Assembly (NCBI GenBank): GCA_900766645.1
Contig: CAAFWD010000156.1
Coordinates: 1-21,548 of the forward strand
Length of the DNA stretch: 21,548 nt
Reading direction: 5' to 3'
DNA from: an uncultured Cetobacterium sp.
GTDB lineage: Bacteria > Fusobacteriota > Fusobacteriia > Fusobacteriales > Fusobacteriaceae
The position numbers and the translations under genes were made by a program. The notes beneath the pieces were generated by a model that was given only the letters and a program-made list of their open reading frames with translations, did not search any database and was not told the DNA's origin. This document shows positions 7,461 to 14,765 of this stretch, piece by piece; the stretch's first letter is position 1, and every line of letters begins with the position of its first letter.

Positions 7461-7495
7461 AACTACCGTATTTTTTTATGCGGTAGTTTTTTTTT
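7461..7495 (+). terminator. Riboswitch-controlled intrinsic terminator
   Basis: Perfect 8-base arms AACTACCG (7461-7468) and CGGTAGTT (7481-7488) close a 12-base T-rich loop and run directly into nine T's (7487-7495). It lies 22 bases after the riboswitch and 53 bases before the transporter start, as expected for the expression platform. Confidence 0.9.
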
Positions 7496-7548
7496 ACCTA
7501 AAATTTTCTTGTGGAACTAAAAATAAAAAATACTTAGGAGGTTTTAGG

Positions 7549-9033
7549 ATGAACGGATTACAAGAGTTTTTAAAGTTAAGTCCAGTTGGTGTATTAGCAA
7601 CACTTATGTTCTTAGGGTATGATGCCCTTATTGCAGCTCCAATGGCAACAATATATGCAGCTATAGTTGCAGTGGTAGTGGAGAGAAGAAAAGTTTCAGA
7701 AATTATGGATGCAGTGATAGACAATGCTAAAGAGATGCAAGTTGCATTCTTTATTTTGATGGTGGCTTATTCAATGGCAGAGGTATTTATGTCTACAGGA
7801 GTTGGAGCCTCGATTATAAACTTAGCGTTAAATGTTGGATTGACTGGTAGAACAGTAGCAGTAGTTGGAGTAGTGGTAACAGCGGTGCTATCTATAGCAA
7901 CGGGAACAAGTTGGGGAACGTTTGCAGCATGTGCACCAATATTTTTATGGTTAAATCACATAGTTGGAGGGAATATCTCTTTAACAGTTGGAGCAATAGC
8001 TGGAGGAGCTTGTTTTGGTGATAATATAGGATTGATTTCAGATACTACAATTGTAAGTTCAGGAATTCAAAAAGTTGAAGTTGTAAAAAGAATAAGACAT
8101 CAAGGATTTTGGTCTGGATTAGTTTTAATTTTAGGAATTATATCTTTCTATATTGCGGGAATAGTATTGAATTTACCTACGACTACTGGAGATGCAGCTT
8201 CAGCAATTTCAAATATCCCAGCTGATGTCTGGACAGTTTTAGCTGAAAAAAGAGAGTCAGCAGTAACTCTTTTAAATCAAGTTAAGACAGGGGTACCATC
8301 TTATATGATAATACCTTTAATTTTAGTACTTTTATGTGCATTTAGAGGGATGACAACACTTTTATGTTTATTTATTGGAATATTTGCAGCATATGTTTTA
8401 GGAATGTTTGCTGGTACAGTAACAAGTACAAAAGCATTTTTAGAGATGTTAATGTCAGGTTTTTCAGGAGCAGGATCTTGGGTTATAGTTATGATGATGT
8501 GGGTAGCAGCTTTTGGTGGAATTATGAAACTGATGGATGCCTTTAGACCTTTATCAAATTTAATAGTAAGAATTTCAAGAAATGTAAGACAACTTATGTT
8601 CTGTAATGGAGTTTTATCTATTTTAGGAAACGCAGGACTAGCAGATGAAATGGCTCAAATAGTAACTATTGGACCAATTATAAGAGAGATAGTAGAGAAG
8701 AATGTTGATGGAGAGCCAGCTGATATAGAAACTTTAAAACTTAGAAATGCAACATTTAGTGATGCATTAGGAGTATTTGGATCACAACTTATTCCATGGC
8801 ACGTATATATAGGGTTCTATTTAGGAATAATACAAGCTGTATATCCACTATATAAATTTACAGCAGGAGATATAATCAAATTTAATTTCTTAGCAATGAT
8901 AGCAGTATCAACAATTCTTATTGCAACATTAACTGGATTAGATAGATTTATACCAAGATTTGGATTACCAAGTGAGCCAAAAGTGAATTTAAAAAAAGTA
9001 AATAGTGAAGAAAAAGTAGTGCAAACAGTTTAA
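7549..9033 (+). CDS. lysW: NhaC-superfamily transporter, predicted lysine permease (LysW type)
   Basis: A 494-residue integral membrane protein with about 10-12 hydrophobic segments. It belongs to the Na+/H+ antiporter NhaC superfamily: GTSWGTF (119-125) and GGACFGDNIGLISDTTIVSS (152-171) are the family's ion- and substrate-pathway motifs. NhaC-like proteins under lysine riboswitch control have been proposed as lysine transporters (LysW) from comparative genomics; the leader at 7264-7439 places this one in that group, so lysine uptake driven by Na+ or H+ is the best inference. AGGAGG (7536-7541) gives a clear start. It is monocistronic, with a terminator after it. Without the leader it could only be called an NhaC-family antiporter. 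Confidence 0.88.
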   Translation: MNGLQEFLKLSPVGVLATLMFLGYDALIAAPMATIYAAIVAVVVERRKVSEIMDAVIDNAKEMQVAFFILMVAYSMAEVFMSTGVGASIINLALNVGLTGRTVAVVGVVVTAVLSIATGTSWGTFAACAPIFLWLNHIVGGNISLTVGAIAGGACFGDNIGLISDTTIVSSGIQKVEVVKRIRHQGFWSGLVLILGIISFYIAGIVLNLPTTTGDAASAISNIPADVWTVLAEKRESAVTLLNQVKTGVPSYMIIPLILVLLCAFRGMTTLLCLFIGIFAAYVLGMFAGTVTSTKAFLEMLMSGFSGAGSWVIVMMMWVAAFGGIMKLMDAFRPLSNLIVRISRNVRQLMFCNGVLSILGNAGLADEMAQIVTIGPIIREIVEKNVDGEPADIETLKLRNATFSDALGVFGSQLIPWHVYIGFYLGIIQAVYPLYKFTAGDIIKFNFLAMIAVSTILIATLTGLDRFIPRFGLPSEPKVNLKKVNSEEKVVQTV

Positions 9034-9056
9034 ATAATATAGAAAAAATAAATAAG

Positions 9057-9100
9057 AAAATAGTCTGAAATTTATAATGAATTTTAGACTATTTTTATTT
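9057..9100 (+). terminator. Intrinsic terminator after the transporter gene
   Basis: Arms AAAATAGTCT (9057-9066) and AGACTATTTT (9086-9095) are exact complements, with extra AAATT/AATTT pairing inside, followed by a T-rich run (9092-9100). The A-rich left flank means it could also work on the minus strand. Confidence 0.8.
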
Positions 9101-9129
9101 TAACAATTTTTGTGTAATTGTGATAGAAT
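9100..9129 (+). promoter_or_regulatory. Promoter of the fetAB-like operon
   Basis: TTAACA (9100-9105) and TAGAAT (9124-9129) are 18 bases apart, each one base from consensus. They follow directly on the preceding terminator and end 22 bases before the ABC gene. Confidence 0.5.
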
Positions 9130-9151
9130 CTAAATAAAAAGGAGGAAGCTT

Positions 9152-9763
9152 ATGATAGATATAGAAAAAATAGTTGTAAAAGTTGATAATATGGTAGTTA
9201 TAGATAAACTCTCTTTAGAAATAGACAAAGGAGATAAAGTTTTAATAAAAGCTCCTTCAGGAAAAGGAAAAACAACTTTTTTTAGAGCACTATTAGGGTT
9301 TGTTCCTCTTGAAAGCGGAGAGATAAAAATAGATGGATTAGATCTCTGTGAAAAAAATATGAGAAAAATAAGAGATAAAATTTCATATATAAGCCAAGGG
9401 GTTGAGTTGCCAAGTGGAAATGTTAAAGATGTGGTGAAAGAGATTTTTAACTATAAAAGAAATAGGGATAGGGAATTAAACACAGAAGAAGCAAAAAAAA
9501 AGTTTGTTGAGTTTGGGTTGGATAAAAATATATTTGAAAAACAAATGGAAAACTTATCAGGAGGAGAGAGACAGAGATTAGCTATAATAATTCTAGTATT
9601 ACTAGATAGAGATATATGGCTTTTAGATGAAGTCACGGCATCTTTAGATTTAGAACTAAAACTTTTAATAGAAAGATATATTTTAGAAAGTGATAAAACA
9701 GTTCTTTTGATATCACATGATACTCATTGGCATACAGAAAACTTTAAAGAGGTGACATGGTAA
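9152..9763 (+). CDS. fetA: ABC transporter ATP-binding protein, FetA/YbbL type
   Basis: A 203-residue ABC ATPase. All nucleotide-binding motifs are present: Walker A APSGKGKTT (34-42), Q-loop Gln82, signature LSGGERQ (135-141), Walker B WLLDE (156-160), D-loop SLD (164-166) and H-loop His189. It is slightly shorter than a typical ABC subunit, as FetA/YbbL proteins are. The assignment to FetA depends mainly on its partner, the FetB-like permease that overlaps its stop codon. In E. coli the pair exports iron and helps resist oxidative stress; whether iron is the substrate here is inference. GGAGG precedes the ATG, and a promoter lies just upstream. Confidence 0.88.
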   Translation: MIDIEKIVVKVDNMVVIDKLSLEIDKGDKVLIKAPSGKGKTTFFRALLGFVPLESGEIKIDGLDLCEKNMRKIRDKISYISQGVELPSGNVKDVVKEIFNYKRNRDRELNTEEAKKKFVEFGLDKNIFEKQMENLSGGERQRLAIIILVLLDRDIWLLDEVTASLDLELKLLIERYILESDKTVLLISHDTHWHTENFKEVTW

Positions 9764-10536
9764 TGGTGGATATAAGTTATGCACAACTGTTTTTAATATG
9801 TATTTTACTTATTCCTATAATAATAGTTTTTAAAGCTTTAGAAATAAAGCAAACTAAGAATTTAATGATTAGTATTGCAAGAATGTTTATACAACTTAGT
9901 TTAGTTGGAATCTATCTAAAGTATATATTTCAATTAGATAGTGCATTTGTAAACGTAGGGTATGCCACAATAATGGTTATAGTAGCAACTTTTTCATGTA
10001 TAAAATCTATTGATATGTCTTTGAAAGTATTTTGGATAATATTCTTTTCTATCTGGGTTGCAGTTTTAGGAGTAACATATTTCTTCTTAGGGGTCATATT
10101 AGATGAAACAGGATTTTCTGCACAATACTTTGTACCTATTTCAGGAATGGCATTGGGAAATGCATTGAAGTCCAATATAATATCACTGAACAGATTGTTG
10201 TGGGTTCTAAGAGAAGAAAGAGGAAAATATGAGTATGCAATAGCTTTAGGTGCTACTAGATGGGAAGCATTGAAACCACATATAAAAGAAACATTGATGG
10301 CTTCAACAAAGCCTACAATAGCTTCGATAGCAACTATAGGATTAGTTAGTTTGCCAGGGATGATGACAGGACAGATTTTAGGTGGTTCTTTTCCAACTGT
10401 TGCGATTAAATATCAAATAGCAGTTATGATATTAATTTTGTCCTCGGATTTCTATAGTGTCTTTTTAAATATTTATATGGGAGTAAAGGTATTTTTTGAT
10501 GGATATGACAGGCCTAAAAGTAAATATTTTAAATAG
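9763..10536 (+). CDS. fetB: ABC transporter permease, FetB/YbbM (UPF0014) family
   Basis: A 257-residue membrane protein with about six to seven hydrophobic segments. The family hallmark is in the C-terminal half: LGATRWEALKPHIKET (about 162-177), then LVSLPGMMTGQILGG (194-208) and AIKYQIAVM, the conserved cytoplasmic loop and following helix of UPF0014 proteins. The paralogous gene pair in E. coli is FetAB, a putative iron exporter. ATG 9763 is chosen because AGAGGTG (9748-9754) is at good spacing and its A is the last base of the fetA stop (TAATG overlap); ATG 9757 would add two residues. Regulation beyond the shared promoter is not visible. Confidence 0.88.
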   Translation: MVDISYAQLFLICILLIPIIIVFKALEIKQTKNLMISIARMFIQLSLVGIYLKYIFQLDSAFVNVGYATIMVIVATFSCIKSIDMSLKVFWIIFFSIWVAVLGVTYFFLGVILDETGFSAQYFVPISGMALGNALKSNIISLNRLLWVLREERGKYEYAIALGATRWEALKPHIKETLMASTKPTIASIATIGLVSLPGMMTGQILGGSFPTVAIKYQIAVMILILSSDFYSVFLNIYMGVKVFFDGYDRPKSKYFK

Positions 10537-10553
10537 GGAGAAATTGGATTTTA

Positions 10554-10582
10554 TTTACAAAAGTTTTAATATATGTTAAAAT
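10554..10582 (+). promoter_or_regulatory. Promoter of ychF
   Basis: TTTACA (10554-10559) and TAAAAT (10577-10582) are exactly 17 bases apart, 34 bases upstream of the ychF start. No terminator is visible between fetB and this promoter. Confidence 0.65.
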
Positions 10583-10616
10583 TTAAAGTAAAATAAAATT
10601 TTAGGAGGAATCTCTG

Positions 10617-11711
10617 ATGATAGGTATAGGAATTGTAGGACTTCCAAATGTAGGAAAGTCAACTTTATTTAATGCAATAACTAAAGCAGGGGCAGCTGAA
10701 GCAGCAAACTACCCATTTTGTACAATTGAACCAAATGTAGGAATGGTAACTGTTCCAGATGCTAGATTAGATGAATTATCGAAAATAATAAATCCTCAAA
10801 GAGTACAAAATGCAACAGTTGAGTTTGTTGATATAGCAGGACTAGTAGAGGGAGCTGCAAAAGGTGAGGGATTAGGAAATAAATTCCTTTCAAATATAAG
10901 AACTACAGCAGCTATTTGTCAAGTTGTAAGATGTTTCCAAGATGAGAATGTAATTCACGTAAGTGGAAGTGTTGATCCAATAAGAGATATAGAAATAATA
11001 AACGGAGAGTTAATTTTAGCAGATATGGAAACTGTGGAGAAAGCTATTGAGAAGCAATCAAAACTGTTTAAGGCTAAAAATAAAGAAGCAATGGCATTAA
11101 TGCCAGTTTTAGAAAAGTGTAAAGCTCACTTAGATGAGTACAAGCTTTTAAAAACTTTAGAGCTTACTCCAGAAGAAAGAGAATTAATTAGAACATATCA
11201 ACTTCTAACTCAAAAACCAATGATGTTTGCAGCTAACGTTTCTGAGGAAGAGTTAGCAACAGGAAATGAATATGTGGAAAAAGTAAGAGAATATGCGGAA
11301 GCTTTAGGATCAGAAGTTGTAATAGTTTCTGCTAAAGTGGAATCTGAACTTCAAGAGATGGAAGAAGAGGATAAGGCAGAATTCTTAGAAGCTTTAGGAG
11401 TGGATGAGCCAGGATTAAACAGACTTATAAGAGCTGGATTTAAATTACTTGGACTTCAAACATATTTCACAGCTGGAGTAAAAGAAGTTAGAGCTTGGAC
11501 TATCAAAATAGGAGATACAGCTCCAAAAGCAGCAGGAGAGATTCATACAGACTTTGAAAGAGGATTTATAAGAGCAAAAGTTGTTAGTTATGAAGACTTC
11601 ATAAAATATTCTGGATGGAAAGGTGCTCAAGAAGCTGGAGCATTAAGATTAGAAGGTAAAGAGTACATAGTTAAAGATGGAGACCTAATGGAGTTTTTAT
11701 TTAACGTGTAA
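10617..11711 (+). CDS. ychF: Redox-regulated Obg-family ATPase/GTPase YchF
   Basis: A 364-residue YchF/OLA1-type P-loop protein, normal length for the family. Walker A GLPNVGKST (8-16) and G3 DIAGLVEGAAKGEGLG (72-87) start an Obg-type nucleotide-binding domain. A coiled helical insertion follows (about 130-195). FAANVSEEE carries the altered G4 motif (NVxE instead of NKxD) that is associated with ATP preference. The C-terminal TGS domain (about 280-363) ends in VKDGDLMEFLFNV. YchF binds ribosomes and ATP and is linked to stress and translation-start fidelity in E. coli. AGGAGG (10603-10608) defines the start. A long inverted repeat begins 10 bases after its stop. Confidence 0.96.
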   Translation: MIGIGIVGLPNVGKSTLFNAITKAGAAEAANYPFCTIEPNVGMVTVPDARLDELSKIINPQRVQNATVEFVDIAGLVEGAAKGEGLGNKFLSNIRTTAAICQVVRCFQDENVIHVSGSVDPIRDIEIINGELILADMETVEKAIEKQSKLFKAKNKEAMALMPVLEKCKAHLDEYKLLKTLELTPEERELIRTYQLLTQKPMMFAANVSEEELATGNEYVEKVREYAEALGSEVVIVSAKVESELQEMEEEDKAEFLEALGVDEPGLNRLIRAGFKLLGLQTYFTAGVKEVRAWTIKIGDTAPKAAGEIHTDFERGFIRAKVVSYEDFIKYSGWKGAQEAGALRLEGKEYIVKDGDLMEFLFNV

Positions 11712-11720
11712 AATATCTAG

Positions 11721-11752
11721 GAGGTTGTTAAGAAAAATTACTTGACAACCTC
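11721..11752. promoter_or_regulatory. 12-base inverted repeat overlapping a -35 box
   Basis: The left arm GAGGTTGTTAAG (11721-11732) and right arm CTTGACAACCTC (11741-11752) are complementary at 11 of 12 positions, and the twelfth would be a G-U pair in RNA. The centre is 8 bases. The right arm contains the whole -35 TTGACA of the next promoter. The hairpin is followed by A's, not T's, so it is a poor intrinsic terminator for ychF. An operator for a dimeric repressor, or a 3'-end stabilising hairpin, are both possible. Confidence 0.5.
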
Positions 11753-11770
11753 TAAAAAAACTAGTAAAAT
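11742..11770 (+). promoter_or_regulatory. Promoter of yceD-rpmF
   Basis: A perfect TTGACA (11742-11747) lies 17 bases from TAAAAT (11765-11770), 33 bases before the yceD start. This is one of the best promoter matches in the window. Confidence 0.75.
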
Positions 11771-11802
11771 ATCAAGGTATTGTAATTATAAGGAGGATAA
11801 CT

Positions 11803-12282
11803 TTGATAGTAAAATTAAGTCAAATTATTAATGAGTCAGAGATTGTCTTTGATTATGTTGAGGAAAAGATGGAATCTTTAAATCTACCTGAGGGTGTAAC
11901 TATTAGAGGAAAAGCTTACAAGGAAGATGGACAATACGTAATTGAGGGTTCTTATAGAGCAGTACTTAAGTTAGAGTGTGTAAGATGTTTAGCAGAAATT
12001 GAACCATTAGTTCAAGGGGAATTTGTTGGAAAGTTTTTAGATCCTAAAGACTATGCTAAATACATGACTAGCTTAAAACCAGAAGAGGAATTTGGAGAGC
12101 ATCATTTTGAAGAAGCTACAAATAATGAAATAAATATATCTGATCTGGTTAGAGAATATATAATACTTGATTTGTCACAATATGAGGCATGTCTACCTGA
12201 ATGTAAAGACACATCTGCTGTTGAATACGAGCAGAATGACATAGACCCAAGATGGCAACAATTATTAGAGATAAAAATTTAA
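11803..12282 (+). CDS. yceD: YceD/DUF177 family protein
   Basis: A 159-residue DUF177 protein, the usual upstream neighbour of rpmF. Family marks are the CVRCL knuckle (about residues 59-63), the second pair CLPEC (about 134-138) and the C-terminal DPRWQQLLEIK. The four cysteines could bind zinc. YceD homologues are linked to 23S rRNA and 50S assembly in E. coli and plants; that role here follows from family and neighbour only. The start is a TTG at 11803 with AGGAGG (11791-11796) at ideal spacing, and no nearby ATG explains the conserved N-terminus. It is 36 bases from rpmF and shares its promoter. Confidence 0.88.
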   Translation: MIVKLSQIINESEIVFDYVEEKMESLNLPEGVTIRGKAYKEDGQYVIEGSYRAVLKLECVRCLAEIEPLVQGEFVGKFLDPKDYAKYMTSLKPEEEFGEHHFEEATNNEINISDLVREYIILDLSQYEACLPECKDTSAVEYEQNDIDPRWQQLLEIKI

Positions 12283-12318
12283 TTTTTAAAATATGTATGT
12301 ATTAGGAGGGAAACTAAG

Positions 12319-12501
12319 ATGGCAGTACCTAAGAAGAAAACTTCGAAAGCTAAGAAGAACATGAGAAGATCTCATCATGCATTAAAAGGTTCTACATTAG
12401 CAACTTGTGACAAGTGTGGAGCTCCAAGAAGACCGCACAGAATATGTCTTGCATGTGGAGATTATAACGGAAAGCAAGTATTAGCTACATCAGCGGAGTA
12501 A
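12319..12501 (+). CDS. rpmF: 50S ribosomal protein L32
   Basis: A 60-residue bL32 with the standard basic start MAVPKKKTSKAKKNMRRSHH and a complete zinc ribbon, Cys30/Cys33 and Cys43/Cys46 (CDKCGAPRRPHRICLAC). It is therefore the zinc-binding (C+) form rather than a cysteine-free paralogue of the kind induced by zinc shortage in some bacteria. TTAGGAGGG precedes the ATG. Two tandem hairpins with T-runs follow it, so much of the yceD-rpmF transcript should end before plsX. Confidence 0.97.
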   Translation: MAVPKKKTSKAKKNMRRSHHALKGSTLATCDKCGAPRRPHRICLACGDYNGKQVLATSAE

Positions 12502-12510
12502 TAGCTTGAT

Positions 12511-12546
12511 AAAAAAAAGCGGGATAATTAAATCTTGCTTTTTTTT
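12511..12546 (+). terminator. Intrinsic terminator 1 after rpmF
   Basis: The left arm AAAAAAAGCGGGAT pairs with ATCTTGCTTTTTTT (two G-U pairs) around a short AT loop, and the right arm is itself an eight-T run (12539-12546). The GC core is small, so it may be leaky. Confidence 0.65.
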
Positions 12547-12560
12547 ATATTCAAAATTTT

Positions 12561-12592
12561 AAAGGGGGAATGAAACAATTCCCTCTTTTTTT
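12561..12592 (+). terminator. Intrinsic terminator 2 after rpmF
   Basis: AAAGGGGGAA (12561-12570) pairs with TTCCCTCTTT (12579-12588) with one G-U pair across an 8-base loop, running into seven T's (12586-12592). It has a stronger GC core than the hairpin 15 bases upstream. Together they form a tandem terminator. Confidence 0.8.
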
Positions 12593-12651
12593 GTATATTT
12601 TTTAAAGGAAACATAACCAAGATTTAAAAAATATAAATAAAATTAAAAATA

Positions 12652-12660
12652 TGATATAAT
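12652..12660 (+). promoter_or_regulatory. Extended -10 promoter of plsX
   Basis: TGATATAAT is a perfect extended -10 element (TGnTATAAT), 31 bases upstream of the plsX ATG. No good -35 box lies 17 bases upstream (TATAAA there), which is typical for extended -10 promoters. The same nine bases occur in the thiD promoter (488-496). The rest of the 190-base rpmF-plsX gap holds the two terminators and AT-rich DNA. Confidence 0.6.
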
Positions 12661-12691
12661 AGGAAGTAATTAAATATATAGAGGTGGAGTT

Positions 12692-13687
12692 ATGAGGATA
12701 GCATTAGACGCTATGGGTGGAGATTATGCCCCTCTAGAACAGGTTAAAGGTGCTGTTCAAGCTTTAGAGGAGTTAGATAGGATCTCTATCATTTTAGTTG
12801 GAAAAAAAGAAGAGATAGAAAAAGAATTAGAGAAATATACATATGATAAAGGAAGAGTCACTATTGTAGATGCAAGGGAAGTAGTTGAAATGGACGATGA
12901 TCCAGTTGTGGCTATAAAAACTAAAAAAGATTCATCAATGAATAGAGCTTTAGATCTTGTAAAAAGTGGGGAAGCAGATGCATCAGTATCAGCAGGAAAT
13001 ACAGGGGCATTAATAAGTTCTAGTCAAATTAAACTAAGAAGAGTTAAAGGGGTTTTGAGACCAGCGATAACAACAATATTTCCTGCAAAAAAAAGAAATA
13101 TTGTTTTAATGGATGTTGGAGCTAATTCAGATTGTAGACCAGAGTTTATAAATCAATTTGCTACAATGGGTTCTTTATATTTTGAAGAGATGTTTGATGA
13201 AAAAAAACCAAAAGTTGGGTTACTAAATATAGGGACTGAAGAAGGAAAAGGGAATGAGATAACAAGAGAAGCCTTTGAACTTTTAAAAACAAATGATAAA
13301 ATAAATTTTGTAGGAAACATTGAAAGTAGAGAGATGATGGACGGAGAAGTGGACGTTGTTGTTACAGATGGGTTCACAGGAAATATGGTTTTAAAAACTG
13401 CTGAAGGAACTGCGAAGTACATATTTTCTATTTTAAAAGAGGAAATAGGGAAAAGTTTTTTAGGAAAAATAGGGGCTTTATTTTTAAAGCCAGTATTAAA
13501 AAATTTAAAAACTAAAATGGATTCATCAGAGTACGGTGGAGCACTTTTTTTAGGTATTAATGGGATATCAATAAAAGCTCACGGGAATTCAAAAGCAAAA
13601 GGAATAAAAAATGCCATAAAGGTTGCAAATAAATTTGCAGAGGATAAATTTATAGATAGACTAGCAAAAGAAATGCAACAGGACTAA
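12692..13687 (+). CDS. plsX: Phosphate acyltransferase PlsX
   Basis: A 331-residue peripheral-membrane enzyme that converts acyl-ACP to acyl-phosphate, the donor for PlsY in glycerolipid synthesis. The start MRIALDAMGGDYAPLEQVKGAV, SAGNTGALISS (about 101-111), the MDVGANSDCRPE block (about 140-151) and VTDGFTGNMVLKTAEG (about 223-238) are diagnostic. Length is normal (about 330-345). GAGGTGGAG precedes the ATG. It heads the fatty-acid part of the cluster and stops 9 bases before fabH. No FapR-like regulator gene precedes it, unlike in Bacillus. Confidence 0.97.
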   Translation: MRIALDAMGGDYAPLEQVKGAVQALEELDRISIILVGKKEEIEKELEKYTYDKGRVTIVDAREVVEMDDDPVVAIKTKKDSSMNRALDLVKSGEADASVSAGNTGALISSSQIKLRRVKGVLRPAITTIFPAKKRNIVLMDVGANSDCRPEFINQFATMGSLYFEEMFDEKKPKVGLLNIGTEEGKGNEITREAFELLKTNDKINFVGNIESREMMDGEVDVVVTDGFTGNMVLKTAEGTAKYIFSILKEEIGKSFLGKIGALFLKPVLKNLKTKMDSSEYGGALFLGINGISIKAHGNSKAKGIKNAIKVANKFAEDKFIDRLAKEMQQD

Positions 13688-13696
13688 GGAGGAAAA

Positions 13697-14689
13697 ATGC
13701 AAGTTAAGAATGTTGGAATAATCGGTTTAGGAACTTATGTACCAGAAAATATAATGACAAACTTTGATTTCGAGAAGATAATAGACACTACAGATGAGTG
13801 GATTAGAACTAGAACAGGAATAGAAGAAAGAAGATTTGCAGGGCCAGAGCAAGCGACTTCAGATCTAGCAGCAGCAGCAGCAAAAAGAGCTCTTGAAAAA
13901 GCAGGAATGTCAGCTGAGGAGTTAGATTTGATAATAGTTGCTACAACAACGCCTGATTATCCAATCCAAAGTACTGCTTGTGTAGTTCAGGAGTTAATTG
14001 GAGCAGTAAATGCAGCAGCAGTTGATGTAAATGCGGCATGTAGTGGATTCGTTTATGGATTATCATTAGCAAAAGGAATGATAGGGTCTGGATTAAATAA
14101 AAAAGTATTAGTTATTGGTGCTGAAGTTTTATCTAAATGTGTAGACATGCAAGATAGAAATACATGTGTATTATTTGGTGACGGAGCAGCAGCAGCAGTT
14201 TTAACAGAGGTAGAGGATGGATGTGGAATACTATCTCAGTATTTAGCAGCAGAAGCTGATACAAAAGGAAGTTTAAGAACTCCAGCAGGAGGGACAAGAA
14301 AGCCTTTAAGTCAAGAGGTATTAGAAGAGAGATCAAACTTCTTACAAATGAAAGGCCAAGATGTATTTAAATTTGCAGTAAAAGCTTTACCAAAAGCAAC
14401 TTTAGAAGCTTTAAATAGTGCAAATATCTCAGCAGAAGATGTGGATATGGTATTCCCGCATCAAGCTAACGTGAGAATAATAGAGGCAGCTTCAAAAAGA
14501 CTTGGAATTCCTATGGAGAAGTTTTATTTAAATCTAAATAAATATGGAAATACATCATCAGCTTCAATAGGATTAGCACTGGGAGAAGCGTTAGATAAAG
14601 GAATGGTAAAAAAGGGAGACACTATAGCATTAACAGGGTTTGGAGCAGGGTTAACATATGCTTCAATGATTATAAAATGGTGTTATTAA
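13697..14689 (+). CDS. fabH: Beta-ketoacyl-ACP synthase III
   Basis: A 330-residue FabH that condenses acetyl-CoA (or another short acyl-CoA) with malonyl-ACP to start fatty-acid synthesis. The catalytic triad is visible: Cys115 in VNAACSGFVYGL, His255 in FPHQANVRII and Asn285 in NKYGNTSSASIGLAL. The CoA-contact region TDEWIRTRTGIEERRFA (32-48) is also conserved. Length matches the family. AGGAGG lies just upstream, 9 bases after plsX. Starter preference (straight or branched) cannot be decided from these motifs. A promoter for fabD follows the stop by about 10 bases. Confidence 0.97.
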   Translation: MQVKNVGIIGLGTYVPENIMTNFDFEKIIDTTDEWIRTRTGIEERRFAGPEQATSDLAAAAAKRALEKAGMSAEELDLIIVATTTPDYPIQSTACVVQELIGAVNAAAVDVNAACSGFVYGLSLAKGMIGSGLNKKVLVIGAEVLSKCVDMQDRNTCVLFGDGAAAAVLTEVEDGCGILSQYLAAEADTKGSLRTPAGGTRKPLSQEVLEERSNFLQMKGQDVFKFAVKALPKATLEALNSANISAEDVDMVFPHQANVRIIEAASKRLGIPMEKFYLNLNKYGNTSSASIGLALGEALDKGMVKKGDTIALTGFGAGLTYASMIIKWCY

Positions 14690-14699
14690 ATAAAAAAAA

Positions 14700-14728
14700 T
14701 TGACACGATAAAAATATTATGATAGTAT
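14700..14728 (+). promoter_or_regulatory. Internal promoter before fabD
   Basis: A perfect TTGACA (14700-14705) lies 17 bases from TAGTAT (14723-14728); TATAAA at 14726-14731 overlaps it as an alternative. It gives fabD and downstream genes a start independent of plsX-fabH. Confidence 0.55.
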
Positions 14729-14765
14729 AAAAAAACATATGTTATTTATAAAAAGGAGTTAATTT

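Noticed and set aside
11721..11752. The inverted repeat after ychF as an intrinsic terminator
   Set aside because: The hairpin is followed by TAAAAAAAC on the + strand rather than a T-run, and the minus strand has only a short T-tract and no gene to end.
13873..14200. Runs of GCAGCAGCAG in fabH as a microsatellite
   Set aside because: They encode alanine runs at conserved FabH positions and are short; ordinary codon use explains them.
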